Shown here piece after piece: positions 26,416-34,994 of a DNA stretch of 56,558 nucleotides. The notes under the pieces were generated by a model. It saw only the letters and a program-made list of their open reading frames with translations. It had not been told where the DNA came from and did not search any database. A program made the translations under genes and the position numbers. Where the stretch lies: the NCBI GenBank assembly GCA_035390885.1, contig DAOOUW010000010.1:1-56558 (forward strand), in the 5' to 3' direction. The DNA is from JAOAFT01 sp035390885. GTDB taxonomy: Bacteria; Bacteroidota; Ignavibacteria; UBA10030. Position 1 is the stretch's first letter; each line of letters starts with the position of its first letter.

Positions 26416-27399
26416 ATTCCTAAAGTACTTATTACTGGCGGTACGGGCTTCATCGGAAGTCATACTGTCGAAAAATTTCTATCTCAAAAGTGGCAGGTGG
26501 TATGTCTTGTACGACCTTACCGCACATCACTCGGCTGGCTTGAAGGATTGCCAATCGAGGTAATTACTGGCGATTTACTCCAACCAAAGACATTGGAAGA
26601 AAAGATTCAGGATTTTGAATATGTTGTTCACATCGCTGGAGTTACTAAAGCCAAGAAACGGAGCGAGTATTTTCAGGGAAATGTTGTTGCTACTCAAAAC
26701 CTTCTCGACATTGCTTTGAAGCTTCCTAACTGTAAGAAATTTACGTATATCAGCAGTCAAACTGTGGTAGGACCAAGTAAAGATGGAACTCCTCTGGATG
26801 AAACGGCTCCCTGTTATCCTATAACGACCTACGCCGAAACAAAATTAGAAGCGGAATTTAGGTGTAAAAAAGTCATGCCAAAGCTTCCAATTGTAATTCT
26901 TCGTCCATCCGCTGTTTTTGGTCCTCGAGATACTGATATTTTGGAAATATTCAAATGGGTAGATCGAGGAATCAAATTAGTATTAGGTTCGCCTGAAAAG
27001 ACACTTAGTATGATATACGGTCCGGATCTCGCAGACGCAATTTATCAGGCTACCGTGTCAGAAAAGACAATCGGAGAAACATACTTTGTCGCTGACCGAA
27101 CTATCTTTACTTTTTCAGATCTGATAGAATACATTTCTTCCCTTTCAACTAAAAAAGGGATGAAGGTTCACTTCCCTGCTGGAGTCGTATATTCGATGGC
27201 TGGTATCTCACAACTTTTTTCGACGTTCGATAAAAAACCATCTCCATTCAATATCGAAAAAGCAAAAGATCTGTTACAGAAGCATTGGGTTTGTAGTCCA
27301 CAGAAAATTTACGACCATATTGGATTTAGGACACAGACATCCGTGTATGATGGATTACAACAAACATTTAGTTGGTATAAAAAAGAAGGCTGGTTATAA
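26416..27399 (+). CDS. NAD-dependent epimerase/reductase (extended SDR) starting at ATT; candidate 3-ketosphinganine/ceramide reductase
   Basis: 327 residues when read from ATT at 26416, which has a perfect AAGGAG seven bases upstream. The first in-frame ATG (26497) would remove the Rossmann fingerprint LITGGTGFIGSHTVEKF, which is intact upstream, so ATT is the likely start. The YxxxK pair is in TTYAETKLEAE; HIAGVTKAKK is the NAD-binding NAAG-like loop. Extended SDRs act on sugars, steroids or ketones. Divergent from serine palmitoyltransferase across 123 bases, as expected for the epimerase-like ceramide reductase (CerR) of bacterial sphingolipid synthesis. The substrate is inferred from context only. 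Confidence 0.85.
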   Translation: MPKVLITGGTGFIGSHTVEKFLSQKWQVVCLVRPYRTSLGWLEGLPIEVITGDLLQPKTLEEKIQDFEYVVHIAGVTKAKKRSEYFQGNVVATQNLLDIALKLPNCKKFTYISSQTVVGPSKDGTPLDETAPCYPITTYAETKLEAEFRCKKVMPKLPIVILRPSAVFGPRDTDILEIFKWVDRGIKLVLGSPEKTLSMIYGPDLADAIYQATVSEKTIGETYFVADRTIFTFSDLIEYISSLSTKKGMKVHFPAGVVYSMAGISQLFSTFDKKPSPFNIEKAKDLLQKHWVCSPQKIYDHIGFRTQTSVYDGLQQTFSWYKKEGWL

Positions 27400-27458
27400 T
27401 ACAGAAGCTGAAAAGGGATTCAGTTCCTACGCTATATCGTGCCCTGGCAATGATATAA

Positions 27459-28445
27459 TCACAGCAAGAGCGAAACAAAATGATATACCATTGCTGCAAT
27501 AATTGCGGCAGCAGGAATAGTTAAAATCCATGCTGTAACAATCCGTCCTGCAACCCCCCATCGAACTGCAGAAACGCGCTTCGTTGCGCCAACACCCATG
27601 ATCGCCCCGGTTATTGTATGAGTCGTACTTACAGCAATACCAGAGAATGCAGTTACAAGCAGCGTAATAGCGCCAGCAATTTCAGCACAAAATCCTCCTG
27701 AAGGTTTCAGCTTGGTAACTTTTTGTCCCATAGTCTTCACTATACGCCACCCTCCAAATAATGTCCCTGATGCGATCGCTATATGACAAATAATAATAAC
27801 CCACCATGGCACATGGAAAGATTGCAACCAGCCAGCCGTAACAAGAAGCCCAGTAATAATTCCCATAGTCTTTTGAGCATCGTTAGTTCCGTGTCCTAAA
27901 CTGTAAAGGGCAGCAGAGAGTAATTGTAATCGTCTGAAGGTATTATTGATACGCGATGATGGCTTGTCATGGAAAATCCATTGTAAAAATACCATTAAAG
28001 AAAATCCTAAAACCATTCCCATCAAAGGCGCAAGTGCAATAAAAAGAATTGTATTTGTCCAACCGCTATAAATAATAGAACCGAAACCAGCTTTTGCAAT
28101 TGCCGCCCCGGCATATCCTCCCATCAGTGCATGGGAAGAGCTTGATGGAATTCCAAAATACCACGTAATAATATTCCAGGCAATAGCTCCTAAAAGTCCG
28201 CTCATAATAACATACTCATCCACAGCTTTCAGGTCAACCAATCCACTGCCAATTGTATTTGCAACATGAACATCGAAAAGAAAAGCAGCAATAAAATTAA
28301 AAAACGCCGCCCACATTACAGCCTGCCGAGGCGTCAGAACGTGCGTAGAGACAACTGTCGCAATCGAATTGGCAGAATCATGGAAACCATTGAGGAAGTC
28401 AAATACAAGGGCAAGAAAAATAATAAAAAGTACCAGAGCTACCAT
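27459..28445 (-). CDS. pit: PiT-family inorganic phosphate transporter
   Basis: 328-residue polytopic membrane protein with the two inverted PiT signatures: FLNGFHDSANSIATVVST near the N-terminus and GHGTNDAQKTMGII in the middle; SSSHALMGGYAG and STTHTITGAIMG follow each. It imports metal-phosphate with protons or sodium. It is shorter than E. coli PitA, typical of the short bacterial class that pairs with a DUF47 protein, and that gene lies 22 bases upstream in the same operon. Confidence 0.94.
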   Translation of the reverse strand: MVALVLFIIFLALVFDFLNGFHDSANSIATVVSTHVLTPRQAVMWAAFFNFIAAFLFDVHVANTIGSGLVDLKAVDEYVIMSGLLGAIAWNIITWYFGIPSSSSHALMGGYAGAAIAKAGFGSIIYSGWTNTILFIALAPLMGMVLGFSLMVFLQWIFHDKPSSRINNTFRRLQLLSAALYSLGHGTNDAQKTMGIITGLLVTAGWLQSFHVPWWVIIICHIAIASGTLFGGWRIVKTMGQKVTKLKPSGGFCAEIAGAITLLVTAFSGIAVSTTHTITGAIMGVGATKRVSAVRWGVAGRIVTAWILTIPAAAIIAAMVYHFVSLLL

Positions 28446-28467
28446 AAAAATTTTTTTCCTATCGCGA

Positions 28468-29115
28468 TCAATTATGTTTTATTAATAAGCCCTCAAGTAC
28501 ATTGGCGGCATCTTCACATTTATCGGTCGCAGTTTCAAGTCCAACGTACATTTCTTTGAGCTTTATTAGCGCGATAGGATCTTTTTCTTTCTCGAACAAT
28601 TCTGCAACTGCTGCATCAAACAGAAAATCTGCTTGATTTTCATATTCGTTGATCCGTTTTAAGATTTCTTCCATTGCATTATAGTCATTGAGGTTCCGAA
28701 CCTTCCGAACTCCATTCTCAACCTCGACAATGGAGTGAGAAAGTAGCTCGATAAGTTGCGCCATCATTGGCGGTACTTCTGGCACTTTGTAGAGTGCAAA
28801 ACGAGCCGCAGCTCCATCAATATGATCAATAATGTCATCTAACACCGATGCAAGGAGGTGTATATCTTCTCTATCGATTGGAGTTACAAAAGTAGAATTC
28901 AGCTCTCGAAAAATTTTATGCGTCAGCGCATCGCCATTATGCTCAATTGATTTTATTGTATAAGCGGTTTTCATTCGGTCTTCCTGCGTCTTACAATTCA
29001 TCAGCATTTTAAGAGCTTCTCCACCTTTAACCACATTAGCCGCAGATTCTTCTAACAAAATATAAAAAAGGTCATCGTTCGGTAATATCTTATGTATCAT
29101 TTGATCAAGTTTCAT
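28468..29115 (-). CDS. DUF47/PhoU-like Pit accessory protein
   Basis: 215 residues from the ATG at 29115 (MKLDQMIHKILPNDDLFYIL). A longer frame to 29223 exists, but its first 36 residues do not resemble the family. All-helical PhoU-like protein of the DUF47 type: SIEHNGDALTHKIFRELNST, PIDREDIHLLASVLDDIIDH and YENQADFLFDAAVAELFEKE. DUF47 proteins are paired with Pit transporters and are thought to regulate phosphate uptake. It directly precedes pit. Confidence 0.9.
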   Translation of the reverse strand: MKLDQMIHKILPNDDLFYILLEESAANVVKGGEALKMLMNCKTQEDRMKTAYTIKSIEHNGDALTHKIFRELNSTFVTPIDREDIHLLASVLDDIIDHIDGAAARFALYKVPEVPPMMAQLIELLSHSIVEVENGVRKVRNLNDYNAMEEILKRINEYENQADFLFDAAVAELFEKEKDPIALIKLKEMYVGLETATDKCEDAANVLEGLLIKHN

Positions 29116-29239
29116 AGTTAACCTATTTGTTAATGAAAAAAACTGTGGCAAATGGAGATTCTTGGTTCCATCCACCATAAAAATATACAGGAATTTCGCT
29201 GTTAAAGAAAAAAATATTTTCATCTATCATTCATTTATT

Positions 29240-29728
29240 TTATTGGTTTGCTTGCAGTACTTTGTCTTGCAGCTTTTTTCGGTATTGCTCTAACTTTCTA
29301 AAGAGAACATCGTCGTATAATGCAAGCATTTGGATTGCAAGTAGCGCGGCATTTGCAGCTCCATCAATTGACACCGTTGCAACAGGAATTCCAGCAGGCA
29401 TTTGAACAATCGAAAGCAACGAATCGAGTCCATTGAGCGCTTTTGATTTAATTGGAACACCAATAACGGGAAGAAGCGTTTCTGCTGCAAGAATTCCGGG
29501 CAAGTGCGCCGCTCCACCAGCGCCAGCAATCAACACTCGAATTCCTCTCTGGCGAGCTTCTTTTGCATACTGGATTGTCTGGTCAGGAGTACGATGAGCT
29601 GAAAGCACCTTCACTTCGAATTCAATACCAAATTCTTTCAAAATCTGTTTTGTGGGTTCCATAATTTCCATATCCGATGTACTTCCCATCAAAACAGCTA
29701 CTTTGGGTTGAACACTTTGAGCCGTCAT
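29240..29728 (-). CDS. purE: N5-carboxyaminoimidazole ribonucleotide mutase
   Basis: 162-residue class I PurE, moving the carboxylate of N5-CAIR to C4 in de novo purine synthesis. Signatures: VAVLMGSTSDMEIMEPTKQI, VLSAHRTPDQT (catalytic His), AGAGGAAHLPGILAAET, SLLSIVQMPAGIPVATVSI. Class I normally needs PurK, which is not in this window. GAGGAG precedes the ATG. Confidence 0.96.
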   Translation of the reverse strand: MTAQSVQPKVAVLMGSTSDMEIMEPTKQILKEFGIEFEVKVLSAHRTPDQTIQYAKEARQRGIRVLIAGAGGAAHLPGILAAETLLPVIGVPIKSKALNGLDSLLSIVQMPAGIPVATVSIDGAANAALLAIQMLALYDDVLFRKLEQYRKKLQDKVLQANQ

Positions 29729-29768
29729 TTTTTTCTCCTCATTTTTAATTAAACTAATATGTTAAAAA

Positions 29769-30779
29769 TTATTTCTGTTCCTCCGCTGCGCGTTTCAGCC
29801 TGTCCATAATTGCAGCCCCAAGTCCTTGTTCACTTACTGATTCCACCAGCAAGACTTCAATTCCCTTATCATCGGCTTTTCGCAACAGTTTGAAGAGGTC
29901 GTGTGCATAATGAGCTTTATCTTTTAAATGGTATTGAGGCACATTCAATTTTTTTGAAGATAATTTTTGGGAATGAGTAATAACGCCGATTCGTTTCTCT
30001 GATCGTTGATATTTGATAATCAATGTATCCAACTGCTCACTATTTCCTTCTTCCACAATTATCACCTTCGCAATTGGCGCATAATGTCTGTATCGTGTTC
30101 CAGGTGAACGACGACGCAGTTCACTCGAAGAATTCGCAACATCTATTTTCCCAATAACATCTTTTATTGCTTCACTGGTAATGCCGCCAAAGCGCAAAAT
30201 GACAGGCGGGTCGACGGTTACATCCACAACTGTTGATTCAACGCCTATCTTAGTTTGCCCAGCATCAATAATTAAATCAATCTTTCCATCAAAATCGCTT
30301 ATGACATGCTCTGGAAGCGTTGGGCTTGGTTTGCCAGAGATATTGGCGCTTGGGCCTACAATTCCTCCTCCAAATCTTTCTAGAAGTCGTAAAGTAAATT
30401 CCTGATTCGGCACACGAATCGCAACGGTATCAAGTCCTCCTGTAACAATGCGAGGTACAGTTGCTTTTGCACGAACAACAAGAGTAAGCGGACCGGGCCA
30501 GAATTTCTCCGCTAAAATTTCACCTTTGAGCGGTATTTCTTCTGCAAATGTTCTTGCAGCTTGAAGGGATGCTACATGAACAATGAGCGGATTTGTAGCG
30601 GGTCTTCCCTTAACCGCAAATACTTTCTGAACAGCTTCAACATTCATTGCATCAGCGCCAAGTCCATAGACAGTTTCTGTAGGAAAAGCGACAAGCCCTC
30701 CCCGACGAATCACATCAATTGTTTCTTGAAGGATTTCATCCGAATTATTGTTCGCTGTCAAAATTTTTGTGTGAACCAT
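29769..30779 (-). CDS. tsaC: L-threonylcarbamoyladenylate synthase, Sua5 type
   Basis: 336 residues from ATG 30779. The YrdC domain (residues ~10-200; GGLVAFPTETVYGLGADA, KGRPATNPLIVHV, FWPGPLTLVV) makes threonylcarbamoyl-AMP from Thr, bicarbonate and ATP for the t6A37 modification of ANN-decoding tRNAs. The linker SPGTRYRHYAP and a C-terminal Sua5 domain identify the long form rather than short TsaC. The open frame extends 40 residues further upstream, overlapping the next gene, but that part has no family similarity. Confidence 0.93.
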   Translation of the reverse strand: MVHTKILTANNNSDEILQETIDVIRRGGLVAFPTETVYGLGADAMNVEAVQKVFAVKGRPATNPLIVHVASLQAARTFAEEIPLKGEILAEKFWPGPLTLVVRAKATVPRIVTGGLDTVAIRVPNQEFTLRLLERFGGGIVGPSANISGKPSPTLPEHVISDFDGKIDLIIDAGQTKIGVESTVVDVTVDPPVILRFGGITSEAIKDVIGKIDVANSSSELRRRSPGTRYRHYAPIAKVIIVEEGNSEQLDTLIIKYQRSEKRIGVITHSQKLSSKKLNVPQYHLKDKAHYAHDLFKLLRKADDKGIEVLLVESVSEQGLGAAIMDRLKRAAEEQK

Positions 30780-30855
30780 AAAAAATGGGGCGACATTTAC
30801 ACAATTAATATGTAAAGCGCCCCAATAATCACTTCCTATAAAATAAAATGATTCG

Positions 30856-31611
30856 TTACCGTGATAGCCATCCACCATCAACGACAAGAACGTGTCCATT
30901 TACATAATCCGAAGCGGATGAAGCCAAAAATACTGCTGCACCTTTAAGATCGGATGGCGATCCCCAGCGTCCGGCTGGAATACGATCAAGAATCTCCTTT
31001 GAACGAACAGGATCTTCACGTAAAGCTTTCGTATTGTTTGTCGCCATATATCCCGGAGCAATGGCGTTAATGTTTAATCCTTGTACTGCCCATTCATTTG
31101 CCATCGATTTTGTAATTTGTGCTACAGCAGCTTTGCTTGCTGCATACGATGGCACAAGGATTCCACCTTGGAACGCCAACAAAGAAGCCACATTGATAAT
31201 TTTTCCACTCTTTCGTTTCATCATATCACGTGCAACTGCCTGAGAGAAGAAGAAGACGGTCTTTGCATTTATCGCCATTACATCATCCCAATCCTTAACA
31301 CTGAAATTAATCGCTGGGGCGCGACGAATGATTCCAGCATTATTGATAAGGATATCAACTTTACCAAATTCTTTGATTGTCTTTTCAACGATACCTGGAA
31401 TTGGATCGATCGTCATTAAATCAGCAATAATTACAACTGCTTTCCGTCCCAATTTTTTTACTTCTTCTGCAGTTCCATCGCTTGGCACATAGTCCACAAG
31501 CACAAGATCAGCTCCAGCTTCCGCCAAGCCGAGCGCCATTCCTTGTCCTAATCCAGTACTTGCACCTGTTACAATGGCTGCTTTTCCTGTTAAATCAAAA
31601 AGATTTGACAT
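30856..31611 (-). CDS. Short-chain dehydrogenase, KduD-like
   Basis: 251-residue classical SDR. Cofactor loop AIVTGASTGLGQGMA, NNAG motif in DILINNAGIIRRAPA, catalytic Ser in NVASLLAF and Tyr-Lys in PSYAASKAAVAQ. The overall pattern (LFDLTGKAAIVTGAS..., GYMATNNTKALR) is that of 2-dehydro-3-deoxy-D-gluconate 5-dehydrogenase, used in pectin/alginate breakdown. No other uronate genes are nearby, so the substrate is uncertain. GGAGG stands before the ATG. Confidence 0.85.
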   Translation of the reverse strand: MSNLFDLTGKAAIVTGASTGLGQGMALGLAEAGADLVLVDYVPSDGTAEEVKKLGRKAVVIIADLMTIDPIPGIVEKTIKEFGKVDILINNAGIIRRAPAINFSVKDWDDVMAINAKTVFFFSQAVARDMMKRKSGKIINVASLLAFQGGILVPSYAASKAAVAQITKSMANEWAVQGLNINAIAPGYMATNNTKALREDPVRSKEILDRIPAGRWGSPSDLKGAAVFLASSASDYVNGHVLVVDGGWLSR

Positions 31612-31849
31612 CTTTTATTCCTCCATTTAATTAGTTTACACACGCTTATTTGTTAATACAATGTAATATAAGTTTCCTTTTCCTTCAAGATTAAGAAACC
31701 ATAAATTCTCCCACCTCTAAGCGATTTTATCGACTAACAGAAAAAAGTTACTGAAATAGAAAGATGCTCGATATGTATTGAGCCAAAAATAGAAATGAAA
31801 TTATGGACAGTTGCTTTTCCTCATATCAGGATCAACAACGGAAAATATC

Positions 31850-34621
31850 TTACTTCATTAACACTATCTTCATCGTTTTTACATACGGCTCAGCATCATT
31901 GCCTTGCGCTGTCATGCGAACAAAGTAAATTCCGCTTGCACATTTTGCTCCATCAAATGTTACTGCGTGATGACCTTTATCTACTTCGCCATTAACTAAT
32001 TGAACGACTTCGCGTCCAAGTATATCATACACCGTCATTGTGATTTTTGCGGCTTCTGGTAATTGATATTCGATGGACGTCGTTGGATTGAATGGATTAG
32101 GATAATTATTATAAAGCTTATAGTTTTTTGGATTTACATTTTCTGCGACAACTTTCGATATTCCTGAAAGTGAAGTAATGATAACTTGAATCTTGTACTC
32201 GCCTTGGTCAGCAGTTTTCCATTGTTCATCGGTAAATACAAGCGAGCGCTCAGCTGGATTTTTCCCATCAGTCAAGATGCGCAGTGAATCAGTTGGAGTG
32301 GATAGCGAAAGTACTAAACAATAATCTTTTCCCTCTTCGACAGTTACTCCAGCGTCGAGCATTTGGACATAATTGGCGGTAATGGGATTCAATCGATAAA
32401 GAGGATGAAATACCGAAGCACTGATTTGAGTAGTTGGAATATTATTATCACTCACATGAAGTCCACACTGTAAATTTCCATTTCCAACAATCGCTCGTTC
32501 TTGAGCTGAAGGTACAGAAACATTAAATCCAGTTACAATACCAGAAATTGGAGTTGTAAATCTTAAAGCAATTTTACTATTCCCTGTTAGAATTTCTGGC
32601 TGTCCATTACCTTGAGAATCATATCGAATAATTCTACGAACTGCATTAGCATGTAAATTACCAATCAATTTTGCAACACAATTAAGCAGGTCGAGTTTTC
32701 CATATCCCCAAGTTGCATTTGGAAGGCTTGAAGCAAAATCATCGCTTCGAGCTGAAGAAGTCAATAATGATTTTATCTCTGCCGAATTCAACGTTGGCTG
32801 AATTCCCAGTAACACTGCAACAGCGCCGGTAACATGCGGTGTTGCCTGACTGGTACCCAAATCAATTTTATAGGAACCTCCCCAATAAAGTTGATTGCCT
32901 AATGAACTAACATCTATTGAACTGGAGAGCGCCGCTGTAATTCCCTGACCTGGCGCAGTAAGCTCAGGCTTGATTCTTCCATCACGCGTAGGTCCAATGC
33001 CACTGAAGATCGAAATGTTTGAAGTACGATCGTCGTTTACGTCATACAAATATGTATTTCCATCGTAACAAGGCCATTTCCACTTCGTTACATAACTTCC
33101 AACAGTGATCGCATTCCGTGATGTACCGGGCAAAGTAACTGTTTTCTGATTATCCCCATTCTCTAAACTGAGATATGGAATATCTTGTGCGCCAGCTCGA
33201 ACAGTTATCCATGCATCGTATTCAATAGAAGTTGATTGAGAAGTTGTAACGGTGAGATTCCAAGTTCCAACTTTTGGCGGAGCAACAGCAGAGTGTTGCA
33301 CATACAATTCAATACACCGATGATCATTCTCAGTAGCTTTATAGTTAAATAAACTAATAAACCCATCCGATGAATCCGATGCAGTTCCAAAACTATCTTT
33401 CGAGCATGAATATGTTATTCCCGATGGAGAACGTACTGTTGCAACAAGTGCATTTTTACCCGATGCGCTAACATCACCCTGAAACCAAATCATAAAATCA
33501 AAAAAGTGATGGAGAGAGTCACTCGATGGTATATAAGGCGGTTGAATAAGATTGAAAGAAATAGAAGAATTTTTTGACAATGATCCTGATGTGTGAATCG
33601 GAAATTTTGCATCGTTTCCTGCAGCAATACAAACAACTCGGCCTGGAGTTGCCGAAAAACTATCAACTGCAACTTCATAAGGAGATGTACCATCATGAGC
33701 CCCATATTGCCCGCCAATGCTCCAATTGACCACCACAGGTTTTCCATATTCTCTCGCTTTTTTCTCAGCATACGTCAAACCATCAATCATCGAAGCTTCA
33801 TCGAATGATTTATCACCGCCCTTGACGACAATAATATCTGTTTCTGGCGCAACTCCGACATACTTTTGACCGAAAGTAATTCCATTTCCTGCCGCAATGC
33901 CTGCAAGATGAGTTCCATGTCCATTGATATCTTTTTCACGAACAATATCCGCAGGAATTCCATCGAGCTCATCATCGATTTCCGATTGAAGATATTCAAC
34001 GCCATAATCAAATCCATCAGGAGAGCGTTCACCGTTTTGAGGAGTAAGCGTTTGATCCCAAATCGCGAGAATGCGACTCTTTGTTGTATCACTCTGACGA
34101 AAATCAAAGCGCTTCCAATCAATTCCTGTATCATATATCAATATAATCGCTCCAGCTCCACGATATGGTGTATTGTTAAAGATTCCATTCTGCACCAACG
34201 ACGCTCCAATTTCAGGGACACTTACATCTGTTTGAATGTAATTGATCGATGCAGGGCGAATATATTGTACAGCATCTAATTGAGCAAGTTGCTGAATTTG
34301 GCTAAGCGTTAATCGAGCAGTTGCAAATGACGAGCCTTCAGTATTGAGGTGAATTCCCTGCCTTCTAACTTCCTGAAAATTATTAGAAAAAAGTATAGCG
34401 CTGAAAACTTCTGGGCTACCATTTGAACTTTTCTGAAACTCCTTTGGAGCGGGCTGAGAAACACGTCCAAGCATCATTTGAAAAAATGGATGAATTTTTT
34501 GAGAAGGCTCTCCGCAAATTCCAATATTGCCAACACTCAAAACAAAAAAAAAAATTAAGAGTAAGCGCCTTTGAAGGAAGAGATATTTTCTGTAGAATCC
34601 TTTAATTATCATTATAAACAT
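31850..34621 (-). CDS. Secreted subtilisin-like serine protease (S8) with T9SS sorting domain
   Basis: 923 residues: signal peptide (about 1-36), propeptide-like domain (~70-130), peptidase S8 with the triad D164 (LIYDTGIDW), H235 (NGHGTHLAG) and S591 (GTSQATPHVTG), a ~130-residue insertion between His and Ser regions, a beta-rich C-terminal region, and a T9SS type A sorting domain (YNNYPNPFNPTTSIEYQLP to the basic end KTMKIVLMK). It is therefore exported to the surface or medium through the type IX system. Its start overlaps the upstream propeptide-like gene by 20 bases, suggesting coupled translation. Last gene of a four-gene operon. Confidence 0.93.
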   Translation of the reverse strand: MFIMIIKGFYRKYLFLQRRLLLIFFFVLSVGNIGICGEPSQKIHPFFQMMLGRVSQPAPKEFQKSSNGSPEVFSAILFSNNFQEVRRQGIHLNTEGSSFATARLTLSQIQQLAQLDAVQYIRPASINYIQTDVSVPEIGASLVQNGIFNNTPYRGAGAIILIYDTGIDWKRFDFRQSDTTKSRILAIWDQTLTPQNGERSPDGFDYGVEYLQSEIDDELDGIPADIVREKDINGHGTHLAGIAAGNGITFGQKYVGVAPETDIIVVKGGDKSFDEASMIDGLTYAEKKAREYGKPVVVNWSIGGQYGAHDGTSPYEVAVDSFSATPGRVVCIAAGNDAKFPIHTSGSLSKNSSISFNLIQPPYIPSSDSLHHFFDFMIWFQGDVSASGKNALVATVRSPSGITYSCSKDSFGTASDSSDGFISLFNYKATENDHRCIELYVQHSAVAPPKVGTWNLTVTTSQSTSIEYDAWITVRAGAQDIPYLSLENGDNQKTVTLPGTSRNAITVGSYVTKWKWPCYDGNTYLYDVNDDRTSNISIFSGIGPTRDGRIKPELTAPGQGITAALSSSIDVSSLGNQLYWGGSYKIDLGTSQATPHVTGAVAVLLGIQPTLNSAEIKSLLTSSARSDDFASSLPNATWGYGKLDLLNCVAKLIGNLHANAVRRIIRYDSQGNGQPEILTGNSKIALRFTTPISGIVTGFNVSVPSAQERAIVGNGNLQCGLHVSDNNIPTTQISASVFHPLYRLNPITANYVQMLDAGVTVEEGKDYCLVLSLSTPTDSLRILTDGKNPAERSLVFTDEQWKTADQGEYKIQVIITSLSGISKVVAENVNPKNYKLYNNYPNPFNPTTSIEYQLPEAAKITMTVYDILGREVVQLVNGEVDKGHHAVTFDGAKCASGIYFVRMTAQGNDAEPYVKTMKIVLMK

Positions 34622-34988
34622 TTCCTCTCTTCACGCTTTTAACAATATTAGATTTTACTAACCGAACAATCTCTTCCTTGTTCGCCCACACCACATAGTA
34701 ATCCCCATATTTACTTATAACTTTTATACCCAACTCTGAAAAAATCTTACTATCTGTACTTTGTACAAGAACGTGATACAGCAATTTTCCACTGTCGTCT
34801 GTTCGCATACGTATTTCCACATCTTCAAGGGGAACGCCTTGCAAAATTTTCTGAACTATCCTATCACACTTCGACAATTCTTCGGACGTAACTCCCTTTT
34901 GAAAAAAACACGAAAGGGGAAGATACACAAGAATCATAAATATAATGTTTGTGCACTTCCCCAAAAAATTCTTTAATGGACTATTCAT
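34602..34988 (-). CDS. Small exported protein resembling a stand-alone subtilase propeptide/inhibitor
   Basis: 128 residues with an N-terminal hydrophobic export signal ending near LPLSC, possibly a lipobox. The C-terminal half (about 68-125: LYHVLVQSTDSKIFSELGIK, then YYVVWANKEEIVRLVKSNIV, then KSVKR) aligns by eye with the propeptide of the adjacent S8 protease (FSAILFSNNFQEVRRQGIHL, FATARLTLSQIQQLAQLDAV, QYIRP). That is the I9-like alpha/beta plait that chaperones and inhibits subtilases. It overlaps the protease start by 20 bases. A trans-acting inhibitor or folding helper is the best guess. Confidence 0.7.
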   Translation of the reverse strand: MNSPLKNFLGKCTNIIFMILVYLPLSCFFQKGVTSEELSKCDRIVQKILQGVPLEDVEIRMRTDDSGKLLYHVLVQSTDSKIFSELGIKVISKYGDYYVVWANKEEIVRLVKSNIVKSVKRGNVYNDN

Positions 34989-34994
34989 TATCCT

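Noticed and set aside
30780..30899. 40-residue N-terminal extension of Sua5
   Set aside because: Overlaps the KduD-like gene and is not family-like; the ATG at 30779 fits.
33866..34279. 137-codon plus-strand open frame inside the S8 protease gene
   Set aside because: Antisense shadow of the conserved catalytic domain.
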